NCBI GenBank assembly: GCA_021613535.1
Contig: CP075492.1
Coordinates: forward strand, 10,478,001 to 10,542,000
Source of the DNA: Adineta vaga
Taxonomy: Eukaryota > Rotifera
DNA length: 64,000 nt
Direction of reading: 5' to 3'
Below the pieces are notes generated by a model that saw only the letters and a list, made by a program, of their open reading frames with translations, was not told where the DNA came from and ran no database searches. Made by a program: the position numbers and the translations under genes. Of this stretch, positions 1 to 10,544 are shown one piece after another. How positions within the stretch are numbered: the first letter of the stretch is position 1; the number at the start of each line of letters is the position of its first letter.

Positions 1-912
1 AATTCGATTTTCACGAATCAAATTTACGACAAGACCTAAAAATGAAACAATCTATTCATCGAAATCTTCACCAAAGATTAGTTCTTCTTTACCTTGAGTA
101 AGATTTTCATTAACACGGGTAGTTTTTATCATTTCATTGATACGTACAGGTAAAAGTGCTCCTTGTAAATAACCGATAAGAATATTTTGTTGTAAACGAA
201 CATAATTTTCAGTATATAAAGTTCCAGATTCATATTTAATACCATTTAATGCTGAACCAATGATTCGATTTGTAACAATTGAATTTAAATATTCTGTTGG
301 TAAATCAAATTGACGAATCAATTCACTGAATGCAATTAAACCACGTTCAACTAACATATCATTGATTTCTTCCACTAAACGATTTGTATAATCACTTGAA
401 ATAGGAAAAGAAAAAAAACATGAATAAATATCGTTTTAAAGAAGACATACGCAGATATAAATTGTCCCAATGTAAATTGTAAAGTAGGATCTTCTTTACA
501 TACATCACCGACTTTACTTTCAATATAAGTTAAATCAATTCGAAGATGTTGTGCCAAATCAACAATATTAATTCGACCTAAATATCAATATGTATGATGA
601 CAACGAGAGAATAGTAAAGGTATAAAGTACACACCTCCATTCGCATATATTTCATCAAGAATTTCACGAATAAGTCGTTGTTCAGTTATAATATCCTTTC
701 CATCGGTAGTATAAATCACATTCAATAGACCTTCTTTTACTAATAGACCAATCAATTCCACACAATTTCTTTCGGAAAGTCTAAATATATCAATATTAAT
801 AGATACAACAACATATTATTTAGTCTATATACTTATTGGCTGTTTCAGTTAATTGTAAATTAAGAAAATCAGTACGTAAACTACGAATTTCATCCCATGT
901 CACATCGGCCAT
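1..912 (-). CDS. UFL1: E3 UFM1-protein ligase 1 (UFL1), N-terminal part
   Basis: UFL1 is the ligase that attaches the ubiquitin-like protein UFM1 to targets, mainly at the ER and on ribosomes. The N-terminus starts MADVTWDEIRSL at 912. I read exons at 833-912, 635-780, 451-577, 72-394 and 1-35, in frame throughout; the 3' part lies outside the window. Family landmarks recalled from vertebrate UFL1 are visible: GRINIVDLAQHL, then LTYIESKVGDV, then LGQFISADYTNRLVEEIND. The last intron, 36-71, is only 36 nt. Removing it joins ELIFG to LVVNLIRENRI, as expected for the family; if it is not removed the frame stops at 52-54. The gene lies downstream of CTNNAL1 on the same strand with a 456-nt gap, so it may or may not share a transcript. 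Identity is confident; the truncation is purely the window edge. Confidence 0.93.
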
Positions 913-1368
913 CGTTTATTATTTACGTATATATTGCAGAGTAGAAGAAATAAATAAGAATAAGAATAATAGTAATAATATTACAACGTAAGCTCAAATG
1001 ACGCATAGGCATATTTCAAACAACCAATCATCGTTTGTTACCATTGAAAACATCATCAGACAGAGTGCGCTTTAGTTATTTTGCAATTATTGAAAATGAA
1101 TCCTTCTTCTTTTTTTCTATATTCTATTTTATCTGTTGTATGTATTTCTTACGCAATAAGCTGATTGAAAGCCAAGGAAAAAACGAACACATACTTTTAC
1201 AAAAGAAAATTGAAAATATACAATTCTGAGATATTAAGATTGACTAATATTAGGATAGAAAAAGGTTACTCGACACGCAGTTTTCTAAAAACAAAAAACA
1301 AAGGATCAATCAATCACACTTCATAGTTAATCACGAGAAAACAATTAAAAAACAAATCGATCTCCTTT
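913..1368. other. Intergenic gap, UFL1 / CTNNAL1
   Basis: No gene is recognised here. It would hold the 3' end of CTNNAL1 and the 5' region of UFL1, both on the minus strand. A short plus-strand open frame at 1035-1229 has no homology that I recognise. Confidence 0.5.
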
Positions 1369-4300
1369 TTAAATATGATCAAATGCTGGCAAATAGCTTG
1401 ATGGTCGTTGTAAGGATGCTGAACGAATATTGCGATCAGTTTTCATTTCCATACGATCGTCGCGTTCAATGGATGGTGTTCGATACCATCTATTCGATGC
1501 AACAGGCGGTCGAGAATGATGTTTCGTACTTGTCATTGAACGATTGTTCACAATGTTATACTAGAAAATAGAAATGATTGATAAAAAAAAACAAGAAGAG
1601 ATTTTCGAATAGAGTTTTATTACCTTTGCTTGATAAACGAATACATTTGTACATAGACGAGTAACAGCATTCATTAAATCTCGTGCTTCACATATGACTG
1701 TATCAACCTAAAGAAGACAGAAGATCGTTTCATTTAAACAAATCATTGTTTATTGAAGTATTTCTACTTTAGCAAATGTGGAATTCTTTCCTATTACAGG
1801 AGTTTTTAATTTTAGTTTTAATTGATGACACATTAAAGGAATTTTTTCTAATTGAATTAACATTTCTTGTCGTATATTTTTATTTGGAATCTAAAATGAA
1901 AATAGTCAGATATTGATTTCGTTGATTGAAGAAATTACTTGATGAATAAATTCATGAATAATTGCAGATAAACGAGTGCCTTCTTCAACAAAATAATAGG
2001 CTTGAGTGAATAAATCTTGTGTTGTGCGTAATGTTCCTTCGCCTCGTGTAAATAAATACATTGAATATGCCATCGATGACATATTTTTTGCTCGCTAAAT
2101 CAAAAGAAATGAAATAATCTTGGGAAGAATAAGGAAGAAATAACTAACTTTAGCTATTTCATTTTGTGGTTCATCCCATTTTTCTGCTTCAGCATCCATT
2201 TCTGATGTTACTAATTTCATTTCTAAACCAGCTTTCGCTATTTTTCCTTGTTCTTCAGAATCAAGTTTCGTAGGTTTAACGCCAGCTAAAACAAAAATAG
2301 TTTGTCAGAAATCTAATTAATCATAATAGTACTTTTCGACGTCGTTCCATGTTTACCAGGTCTTGGTAAGGATAAATAGACTGTTTTTTCACCTCGACCT
2401 TCAATATAATCCTGAATTTCTTTAACCAAAATCGAAAAATCATTGATTTCTTGTTCCCAAAAACGACATAGAACATCAAGATTTTCTTTCGGTACTCGAC
2501 TTGTTGGATGTGATGCTACTGATTGTGCTGATGTGATGATCTAGAAAGAAACGAACTTGAAAGAAAGTTAAATGACAAAATTTATTGTACCATATTTGAT
2601 AGATTCTGTAATAACATATCATGATATTCACTTGATACTTGTAATTGATCACAAGAACTAATATGCTTCAAAAGTTTGCTTAACTAAAAAACAAAACAAA
2701 AACATCAAAATAAGTCTGTCTTTCAATTCATTATATCAATGAACCTCAATGGCGATATCTGCTTGTTCTCGAAAACGATCAATTGCTTCTTGTAAGAAAT
2801 CGAATCGACTCGTTAAAGAAAATGTTTTCAATTCATTCAATAGTACCGTTTCATCATGCGTACGGAAAAATTCTGATGCACGCAATATGGCCATTTCTTC
2901 TAACTGTAAATGAGGAAAAAACAAGAATTCAATTTTACGAGAAGAATAAAGAAGAAAAGGATCAATTACATCTTTACGAAAATCATGTCCTATCTGTTGA
3001 ATTGATTGTATAGCTAATGGAAGAACATCACTTTTTAATGAATAACCCATTTCATTATTATTTGTTACAATGGTTATTATTTCTGCTAATTGTTCTTGTA
3101 ATTTTCTATGATAATCAAGTACTTTCTCTCGTTGTTCGATACTTATATAAACTGAATCAGTAAAATCTTGACTGTTATCGATAGTTTTACTACAAAATTC
3201 TTCGAGTTGTTCTTTCGTTGAAGATGTTACTGAAACATTTAACATTTCAAGAGCATACTAAATAAAAAGAAACAAAAAAATTTGATAATCTTTAAAGTTT
3301 TCTAATGTTTTACTTCAAATTGTCTGAGTGATTTAACAAAATTGATTTCATCTTTCGTCAGTTGAAGCATCAATGCAGGATTGAGTGTTGCTATTGTTGA
3401 ACCAGAATCATAAACAATCAAACCCACTAATTCAAGTGCACGACGAACTTGATCATAAACAAGATCTCGACATTGACGAGCATAAACACATTCAATATGA
3501 CGAAGATAGCTCTAGAGAGAGATAATGAATATAAACATTCAATTAGTTTAGATGGATTATTTATACCTTTGAGGAAGTTAAAATTAACATGGTACATTTT
3601 TCGAGAATAGTTCGCGAAGCAGAAAGTTGAGATCGACGTCGTTCATCTTTTAGATCCTAAATATACGAAAAAATGTTCCTTTCCATTGAAATTTCAGAAT
3701 CTATTTTAATTTTTACATTTTGTCGATCGCCAGTTAGATGTGCTAATTCCACCATTTGACTTCCATAAACTCCAAATAGTTTAACAAATTCAGAGAATGA
3801 TGATACGGCTTCTAATCGATTTAAAGTCGATATGACCTACGATATAGCAAAAAATAGAATTCTTTTTTTCGAAAATAAAGGAGAGTAAAAAACCTTTTTT
3901 TTAATATGAACGATTTGTTTTACAACAACCATATCAGCAAGTAAAAGAACACGTGTTACTGCACTCAATAAACTACGTGCTGCCTGTACCATACTTTGTC
4001 TATCAGTTACACAAATAGGTTTACCAGATGTATCATATTCTACACATGTGATCCGTTTGATTGATTCACCTATGATAAGAAAATAAAGGATGCATCAATG
4101 AGAATATCGAGAGAAACTAACCAGCGGATCGAGCTTCTTGACAAGCATCAACTAAATCTGATTTAATTTCTGAATTTTCATTGGCAATTGATTCTCCTAC
4201 AAGAATAAAAAAGAGAGAAGGAAAACGTCAACGGCTATCAAAATCTGTTGTTGTTGTTGTTTTGTTTTTTTGTTTGAAAAAGAAATTCTTACCAACAGAA

Positions 4301-4512
4301 ACAAATCGTTCAACAGCCATATGTACAGCATCTCCGACTCGATTAATAGCTTGCAATGTTTTATCATTGATAGTTGCAGATGATGATCGTGGTCTTTCTT
4401 TAAAATTGATTAAAGTCGAGATTTGTGTAACAAGCGGTACCAATGTTGTTTCAATAGATTTTGTTTTTATTTCGAGCGATTTTGGCGATGGAATTTTATC
4501 CGCTGATGCCAT
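1369..4512 (-). CDS. CTNNAL1: Alpha-catulin (vinculin/alpha-catenin family)
   Basis: Alpha-catulin is a cytoplasmic helical-bundle scaffold of the vinculin/alpha-catenin family, linked to Rho signalling and the cytoskeleton. I read fifteen exons: 4293-4512, 4122-4196, 3894-4069, 3717-3836, 3567-3656, 3314-3511, 2970-3257, 2745-2903, 2591-2683, 2357-2540, 2149-2285, 1939-2094, 1768-1890, 1624-1707, 1369-1560. They sum to 2295 nt, 764 aa plus stop; human catulin is about 734 aa. Segments matching the family include LEIKTKSIETTLVPLVTQIS near the N-terminus, VGESIANEN, DRQNDLKDERRRSQL, and RGEGTLRTTQDL. The chosen start, MASADK, lies 29 nt downstream of a strong acceptor (TTCTCTATTCTAG). The EIF2B2 stop is only 119 nt upstream, so this is probably the second gene of a trans-spliced unit. 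A tiny ATG ATG TAA frame sits between acceptor and start. Confidence 0.93.
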
Positions 4513-4537
4513 ACTATTATCTCGTTCTTCTTTTACA

Positions 4538-4556
4538 TCATCTAGAATAGAGAAAA
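4538..4556 (-). other. Candidate spliced-leader acceptor of CTNNAL1
   Basis: Reading the minus strand, a pyrimidine run ends in TTCTAG at 4542. It lies about 90 nt after the EIF2B2 stop and 29 nt before the CTNNAL1 ATG. No upstream exon with a donor fits in the gap, so a trans-splice acceptor is the simplest reading. This is inference. Confidence 0.5.
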
Positions 4557-4631
4557 AAAACACCGATGTTTATTTTTGATATAATCGCTATGAAAAACCA
4601 AAATAACAAATCGCATTCAATAAAATAAAAA

Positions 4632-6003
4632 TTATCTTGGTGATTTCTTTTGTGAACGTTCAAGATCATTATCCTCAGCACTGTATAATTCACTAACAAT
4701 TCGATAAACATACGATGGAGCATTACCCATGCCACTACCGATAATTAATGTTACTAGTTCCGGTGGTACATAGTCATGCGTAGGAACAACAGTATCTAAG
4801 GATGATTGATAACTCGATTCATACGCGAGAATATTTTCAGGTGATGGAAAACTATTACACATAACTGGATCAAATGATGGAAGATAAGTTGGAGAAAATT
4901 TATATGTTGGTGCACAGACAAGTAATGGAACATTATAATTTTTGGCTGCTAATGCTAAATTATATGTACCAGATTTTGCTGTCAAACCTCCATTAGCTAG
5001 AAGACTTCGTGTACCAATCAGAATTTTATTAACACGAGCCATTATTGCAAATACAGCTGAATCAGTGACAACAGTTACAGAAATATTTGATTGAGATAAA
5101 TTCAGAGCCATTTTATGTCCAGTAAAGAAAGGTGCATGTTCAAGAATAAAGACATGAAATTGTCGTTTTTTACCAGCTGCATACTTAAAGAATTGTTCGA
5201 CAGTATATGAATATCCTAAGGTTAAGATAATTTCATTGGCATGAATATGCGCTAAAGCTTGTTGAGCAAGATTTTTTACACTTAATTCAATTTCTGTTGA
5301 AGCCCAATTTAAATCATCCATTAATTCGGGTCGTAGTCGCTGAACCGGAACATCACCTTCGATATTGCTGACTGGTAATGATTCAGTTAAATCAGCGTGA
5401 ATCTGTTTCTTTTTTAATTTGAGATCTTCATTGGAATCTTCTGTTTCATCTTCATTCATAGCTGACATTGCTGGACGATCATTAAGAACAGCTTGAAGTG
5501 TTAAAGATATATCACTACCTTCATTTCGTCCATGAATTATTCGAACAGATACTTCACGAATTAATTTTAGAATACGTCTAAAGGAAAAACATGACAATTA
5601 TTCATTGTTTATGAAGGAAATTAATTTAACTTTGCTAGAAAAAGATTCTTCACTCTCTATCTATCTCGATAGACGATCATAATTCAAATAACTTCAAGTA
5701 AATTCTAATCAATATTTTTGTTATACAACATTTTCATCTTAAAGTATTTCTTTTCAGAATAGCATACCTTGTAATATTAAATGTAATACTATCGACGGGT
5801 TGTCCTTCATTAAGTCGATGTGCATACGAACGAATTAAAGTAATTAATTCACTTGCATTTGACCATTTTGATTCTCCAATAAGTTTTTTCAATATTAATA
5901 TCGTTGCCAAGGCTAAATCAACTGAACGTGTATAAGTTGATTGTTTAACATTATTACAAAATCGATCGATTTCATTTTCAATATCAACAGTTATACGTGC
6001 CAT
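4632..6003 (-). CDS. EIF2B2: Translation initiation factor eIF2B subunit beta
   Basis: eIF2B-beta is a regulatory subunit of the decameric guanine-nucleotide exchange factor that reloads eIF2 with GTP and senses stress through eIF2 phosphorylation. Two exons, 5768-6003 and 4632-5577, join as NITR/RILKLIREV, matching the family. The Rossmann-like C-terminal half carries EIILTLGYSYTVEQFFKYA, TDSAVFAIMARVNKILIGT, LANGGL, VPLLVCAPTYKFSP and DYVPPELVTLI. The tail GNAPSYVYRIVSELY is typical of the beta subunit. The intervening intron is about 190 nt, long for this window. The gene is head-to-head with the DUF488 gene across 439 nt. Its 3' end is 119 nt from alpha-catulin, suggesting a shared transcript. 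Confidence 0.95.
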
Positions 6004-6442
6004 CGTTTATTTCGTTATTAATTATCTAAAATTCGAAGAAGAAACGTACATTTATAGTAATAATTCAAGCTGATGCAATTCGAGAAAACAATCCAATTGA
6101 TTTCGAAATATCTCATTAGAAGATATTCTATTAGATGAAACGATGCCATTAATTTCTGTACTTAAAGATAGAAAAAGGTCATGAACAATCTCCTGTCGAA
6201 AGATAAATGTCAGCTTTGGTATTATCTACGAATGTTTACTGATTTATTGATTACATTTCTAATCGGTTAATTTCACCTAACTAATCAAAATTACTTCTAG
6301 GCCCTCTACAGTTTCGTGACAAACGTCACTGATATCAATGAAACATTGACATTGAATGTAGCGCCATGTCATTGAATTTGATGATTATACTAAATGTAAT
6401 GTAACCTGACTTTTTCCTATTAAAAACTAATTAGAGGAAAAA
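6004..6442. promoter_or_regulatory. Divergent intergenic region EIF2B2 / DUF488
   Basis: This 439-bp stretch separates two divergently transcribed genes and so should hold both promoters. I see no clear TATA box or repeated motif, and no open frame of interest. Confidence 0.4.
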
Positions 6443-6988
6443 ATGGTTCATATTATATACACCGTCGGGCATTCGTCACATGATTTCGAAACATTTTTTT
6501 CTCTATTAAAACGTTATCATATCGAGCAAATTATTGATATTCGTCGTTCGCCTCGATCGATTCGTTATCCACATTTCAATATCGATCAACTGAAGCATAC
6601 ATGTTTACTTTCATATTCATTTCAAGGTGATATATTAGGTGGACGTCGTCGACGACGGAAATCTTTAGATAATCTTAATAATGGTTTAATAGATTCCGAT
6701 TCACATGCCTATGCAGATCATATGCAATGCGATGAATTTCAAAAAGTTATTAATAATTTAGTCTCATTATCTTCTTCATCTACACTTGTTCTCATGTGTT
6801 CAGAAAATAATCCTGAACAATGTCATCGTTCTCTACTAGCCGATTATTTATGTCTCGTTCATGAAGTTCAAGTTCGTCACATTCTTTTCAATGGTGAAAC
6901 ATACGAACATCAAGTCAATCCCTTGGCAAGAATTCATGAACAGAGTAACACATGTATTTATCCGAATAATATTAGTTCAGTAATATGA
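6443..6988 (+). CDS. DUF488 family protein, bacterial type
   Basis: This single-exon gene encodes 181 aa of the DUF488 family, whose biochemical role is not settled. Family signatures are present in order: IYTVGHSSHDFETFFSLLK at the N-terminus, IIDIRRSPRSIRYPHFN with the conserved arginines, a glycine-rich GGRRRRR segment, FQKVI, then LMCSENNPEQCHRSLLADYL. In the last motif the Cys and the CHR triad are the conserved core. The family is widespread in bacteria and archaea and patchy in eukaryotes. Together with the absence of introns among intron-rich neighbours, that makes this a candidate for horizontal acquisition, although codon and base use look like the rest of the window. The basic patch RRRRRK is unusual and may be an insertion. 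Family assignment is confident; the transfer is inferred. Confidence 0.85.
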   Translation: MVHIIYTVGHSSHDFETFFSLLKRYHIEQIIDIRRSPRSIRYPHFNIDQLKHTCLLSYSFQGDILGGRRRRRKSLDNLNNGLIDSDSHAYADHMQCDEFQKVINNLVSLSSSSTLVLMCSENNPEQCHRSLLADYLCLVHEVQVRHILFNGETYEHQVNPLARIHEQSNTCIYPNNISSVI

Positions 6989-7442
6989 TTACAAACTTTA
7001 TTCACACATATGAATATGTTATAGAAATCTCATCTAAAATATAGTGATGATGGATAGAAATGAAGAGAGAAAAAAAACGAAGAATAGAATGGAACGGAAG
7101 CGAACGATCGTAATTAATCTGTAAAACAAGTCATCAATGTATACAATCATGGTCGTTTTTCTGACAGTCTTTTTCTTCTTCTCATCTTATCCTACGGAAG
7201 AAAAAAGAAAGAAAAACTAATAAAAGAAGATATCTAGATCCTTTAATAAGAGAAAAGAACAGAAAGAAATTTTCAAGTCATCGCTCAGCTTTGTAATCCT
7301 CTATCTTCTTTTAACATTTCATTTATTTATATATTTTCTCCCTTGTGTTCGGTATTTAATTTATATCGTCAAGCAATGAACATCTCTTTCTTTCTTCTTT
7401 TTTTTCTAGATGTAAAAGAAAATCCAAGCAAAAATAAAAGTC
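6989..7442. other. Intergenic gap, DUF488 / PPP1R2
   Basis: No gene is recognised. Near its right end a long pyrimidine stretch ends in TTTTTCTAG at 7409, 33 nt before the PPP1R2 ATG. This could be a 5'-UTR intron acceptor or a spliced-leader acceptor. Confidence 0.4.
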
Positions 7443-8455
7443 ATGTCGTCAAACATAGATAATAACGAAGAACATGATCCTATTGCTAATTTAAATATGT
7501 TACCAGCACGAAGTATTCTTAAAACAACAACAAGTATCGATGAAAATCGATTGGAAAATAATCAAGAGACGACGACGACATATCCAGCAACAGGGATGAA
7601 ACGATCTGAAAGTAAAAGGTAAAAATGAAATTCATTTCATATTTCGAATCGTTTTGTGTGTATGTGCTTTTAGTCATAAAATTCCTCATTTTGATGAAAT
7701 GAATATAATTGCAACTTATCATCCAATTGATAAAGATTATGGTCATATGAAAATTGAAGAACCGAAAACACCTTATGTTGCAAATGATAATATTGATGAA
7801 GAAATGGATACAGAATTTCATGCTACTGAAATAATATCTTCAGGTGTTGATCCTGATGCACTTGCTGATAGGTTGGAATATTCATACATTTTATTTTTCT
7901 TATCATTTACTTTTCTTTCTTTCTTTCTTTCTTTAAAGATTAAATGAATCATCGTGTAGCTCATCACGAATATCACCTGATCATACATCAAAAACATCTA
8001 TTCATCAAAATCCTCTAGACTTAGAACATCGTAAACAATTTGAACATCAACGGAAAGAACATTACAATGAATTTGAAATCGTTCGATTACATAAAAAACA
8101 AATCGAAGCTGAATTACGTGCACTTGAACAAGATGAAGTGTCTGAATCTGAAAGTTCGTCACCGAATAATTCAATCAAACCAATTCTAGTTCATTCTCCT
8201 TCATCGTCTCATCATCATCATCATCCACATCCACATCATGTGCATGTTCAGGATGATGATCAACATGAGATCGATGAACTGTCATTAACTTCCGAAGAAC
8301 GTGGTTCGTATTTGAAAGAAAAAAAAGAGAAACATTAATGATAATTCTAATTATATTTGTATTTAGAACGGAGAAAACAATTTGAATTGAAGCGAAAACA
8401 ACATTACAACGAATTTCATGTTGCTCATGCGACAAACAAAGACGAAGACAAATAA
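7443..8455 (+). CDS. PPP1R2: Protein phosphatase 1 inhibitor-2
   Basis: Inhibitor-2 is an intrinsically disordered partner that covers the active site of PP1 and is controlled by GSK3. Four exons (7443-7618, 7674-7871, 7939-8300, 8367-8455) give 825 nt, 274 aa; the human protein is about 205 aa. The three known PP1 contact regions can be seen: ARSILK near residue 22 (the KGILK element), the conserved block HFDEMNIIATYHP with DKDYG and the GSK3-type site PKTPY, and the C-terminal RKQFELKRKQHYNEF. Oddly, the last module occurs twice: RKQFEHQRKEHYNEF is at about residues 156-170 and the canonical copy is at about 247-262. An acidic and His-rich linker lies between them. The PP1 catalytic subunit is encoded at 54966-56561 in the same window. 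Confidence 0.93.
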
Positions 8456-9034
8456 TTCTGTTTTGTACATAAAACTTTTCTTTTTCTCAAATATTTACAG
8501 ATACAACGAACTCGTAATCAATATTGCTTTTTTAAAGATAAATATCTTATTGTAGTTATCATTTTTTAAATCCACCATTTCATATCGAATATATATATAT
8601 ATATATTTATATACGCCTGTGACATACTTCTTTCATTCACAGTAGACTACATGTATATAATCCAGGTATGATTGCTAATCTTGACAATATAAAGGAAATT
8701 GGAGCTTTATTCGTTCTTCCGGTGTTAAGATGAGACTTTTTTAATCAAGTCTTTTATAACTATTAGTCATTCTTAATCTTCAACGAACGGATATTTTTCT
8801 TTTATTTTTAAAAATTAATATTCATATACTTAATGAACTTATTTCGTACAATTGTGAATATTGAATGAATTTATTTCTATCTCTAAATATGAAATATACA
8901 ATGCAGAAAGAAAAAAAAACGAACATCTACAGATGAAATTAAATAATTATTGATTTTGTTTCTAACGAAAAAATAAAAGAAAAACAAGGCAGGAAGCTAT
9001 TAAAACAACTCGGAATAAACAAACTCATATGAAG
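8456..9034. other. Convergent intergenic region with TA repeat
   Basis: This region holds the 3' flanks of two convergent genes, PPP1R2 and the EMI1-like gene. It contains a short TA dinucleotide run at 8589-8606. No gene is recognised. Confidence 0.45.
8589..8606. repeat. TA microsatellite
   Basis: A run of about nine TA units lies in the gap downstream of PPP1R2. Confidence 0.8.
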
Positions 9035-10005
9035 TTAACGAATTAACAAACGTCGTAAATTATTTCGTGTTTTATTTGAAAATATCGGAGAAATCGATGA
9101 ACGTTGACGCCATGGTGATTTAATTGGACCTATTGTTGTTTTACATGGACTCGATGGATGATACGGACCGGAACAATATTGACAAAAACTATTTCGACAT
9201 AATGGATTTGTACAAATACTAGAATAGATAGATATGAAATTATAGCCTATTGTCAACATCAGTCAGTGATAGCATACCCATGTTGATCATTCGTATCTAC
9301 AATTGAAACAAAACCACAGAGTGGACATCGTTTTGGAACTGTTGGTCCATGTAAATATTTCAAATATCCATAACGAAATGTCATTGTACTTGCAGTAAGA
9401 TGAAGATCATCATTTTGTCTTGATGTGAGATTGTTAGATGGAGAATTGATGGTTGTCATTTGAAAAGATATGTTCGATTTTGCGTGCGTTGTATTTGTTA
9501 TTGTTTGCATTGGTGAACTCGTTAATTTTGAATCTTGAATAGATGAATTGAGACTATTGAAGAGATTTCGTTTCACATTTTTGGTTTGTTTACGTCGAGA
9601 ATAATCAGTTAAGATCATAGACCATGTTTTACATACATTTAAACTCTGATTAAAATCCATAGTTGATAAATGTTTTAATATTTCATCGATTAAATGATAG
9701 GCATTACGATAAGATAATTGTGTTAAAATATCGAAGTATTTTCTTGTTGTAATATAATTTTCATAATCAATTGTTGAAAGAAATTTTTGATTAATTGGAC
9801 TTGAATGTTCAGAAAATGGAGAAGTTAATTGATGAAAAATGACATGTGATGGAGAGAGACGAGAAGGAGATGCTAAGTAAGATGATGATGTACAAGATGA
9901 AGTAAATGTTAAGTAACCGGAATCTGTTTGACTATCATGAAGTATAGAAGAATGAAGAGAATCATTGCAACTATCAATATTTTCATCATTTATATAACTC
10001 GACAT
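9035..10005 (-). CDS. FBXO5: EMI1/EMI2-like APC/C inhibitor (F-box + ZBR)
   Basis: Proteins of this family block the anaphase-promoting complex, so they control mitotic and meiotic cyclin levels. Two exons (9278-10005, 9035-9218) give 912 nt, 303 aa. The features appear in the expected order. A DSGYLT stretch at residues 28-33 resembles the beta-TrCP degron of vertebrate EMI1. An F-box-like helix region HLIDEILKHLSTMDFNQS follows. The zinc-binding region has paired cysteines CPLC, then CTNPLCRNSFCQYC, then H and C in YHPSSPC. The C-terminus ends NNLRRLLIR. Vertebrate EMI proteins end exactly in LRRL (the RL tail that competes with E2); here four residues follow. The intron splits the ZBR between CPLCG and CTNPLC. 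I cannot decide between the EMI1 and EMI2 sister groups, so the symbol is provisional. Confidence 0.82.
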
Positions 10006-10544
10006 GATTTTTCAATGTCGAGTTAAAATACAATCTAGAAAAAGGATAAAAGATTATCTCTTCGATTCATACTTCAAGTAAAAATGTGCCTATTTATATA
10101 CTTCTCATATAACTTACCCTCATATTAAATGAACAAAGAGATAATTCTTCTGTATTCTCATACCTTAATCTCATCTCTTGTCAATAGAAATCGATTGATC
10201 TACAACCTTCTATCAATGATGGACACGCCTTGGACTCTTCATATCATTCGTACATTGAAGTTCAACTTCACAAAGGTGTTTACTATTACTTTTCGTTCGC
10301 TCTTTGTTTTCGTTGAACAATGAACTTGTTGTTCAGTAGACCAATTTTTTCAAGAAGAAAAATATTTTTAACGAAAAATGTTTCATAAAACTATTTTTGA
10401 ATTTAAGTTTGCCTCTTTTTTTATCGAAATATTATCGTAGAGGTCATGCAGATAAATCTGATTGGTTAGTCTTTGTCTATTACCTTGATTTGTCAGATGT
10501 ACATATCTATGTCTGTCTTTCTTTGATTGACTCGAAAGAAAAGA
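10006..10544. promoter_or_regulatory. Divergent region EMI1-like / RMND5A
   Basis: The two genes are divergently transcribed from this 539-bp gap. No conserved promoter element is obvious, and the short plus-strand frame at 10129-10323 has no recognisable product. Confidence 0.4.

Noticed and set aside
1035-1229. 64-aa plus-strand frame
   Set aside because: Low-complexity, no homology recognised, no splice context.
4516-4560. Upstream coding extension of alpha-catulin (MFFFSILDDVKEE)
   Set aside because: The frame runs through a pyrimidine-rich acceptor, and the residues before MASADK are not family-like.
4181-4579. 132-aa plus-strand open frame
   Set aside because: Antisense of alpha-catulin exons 1 and 2.
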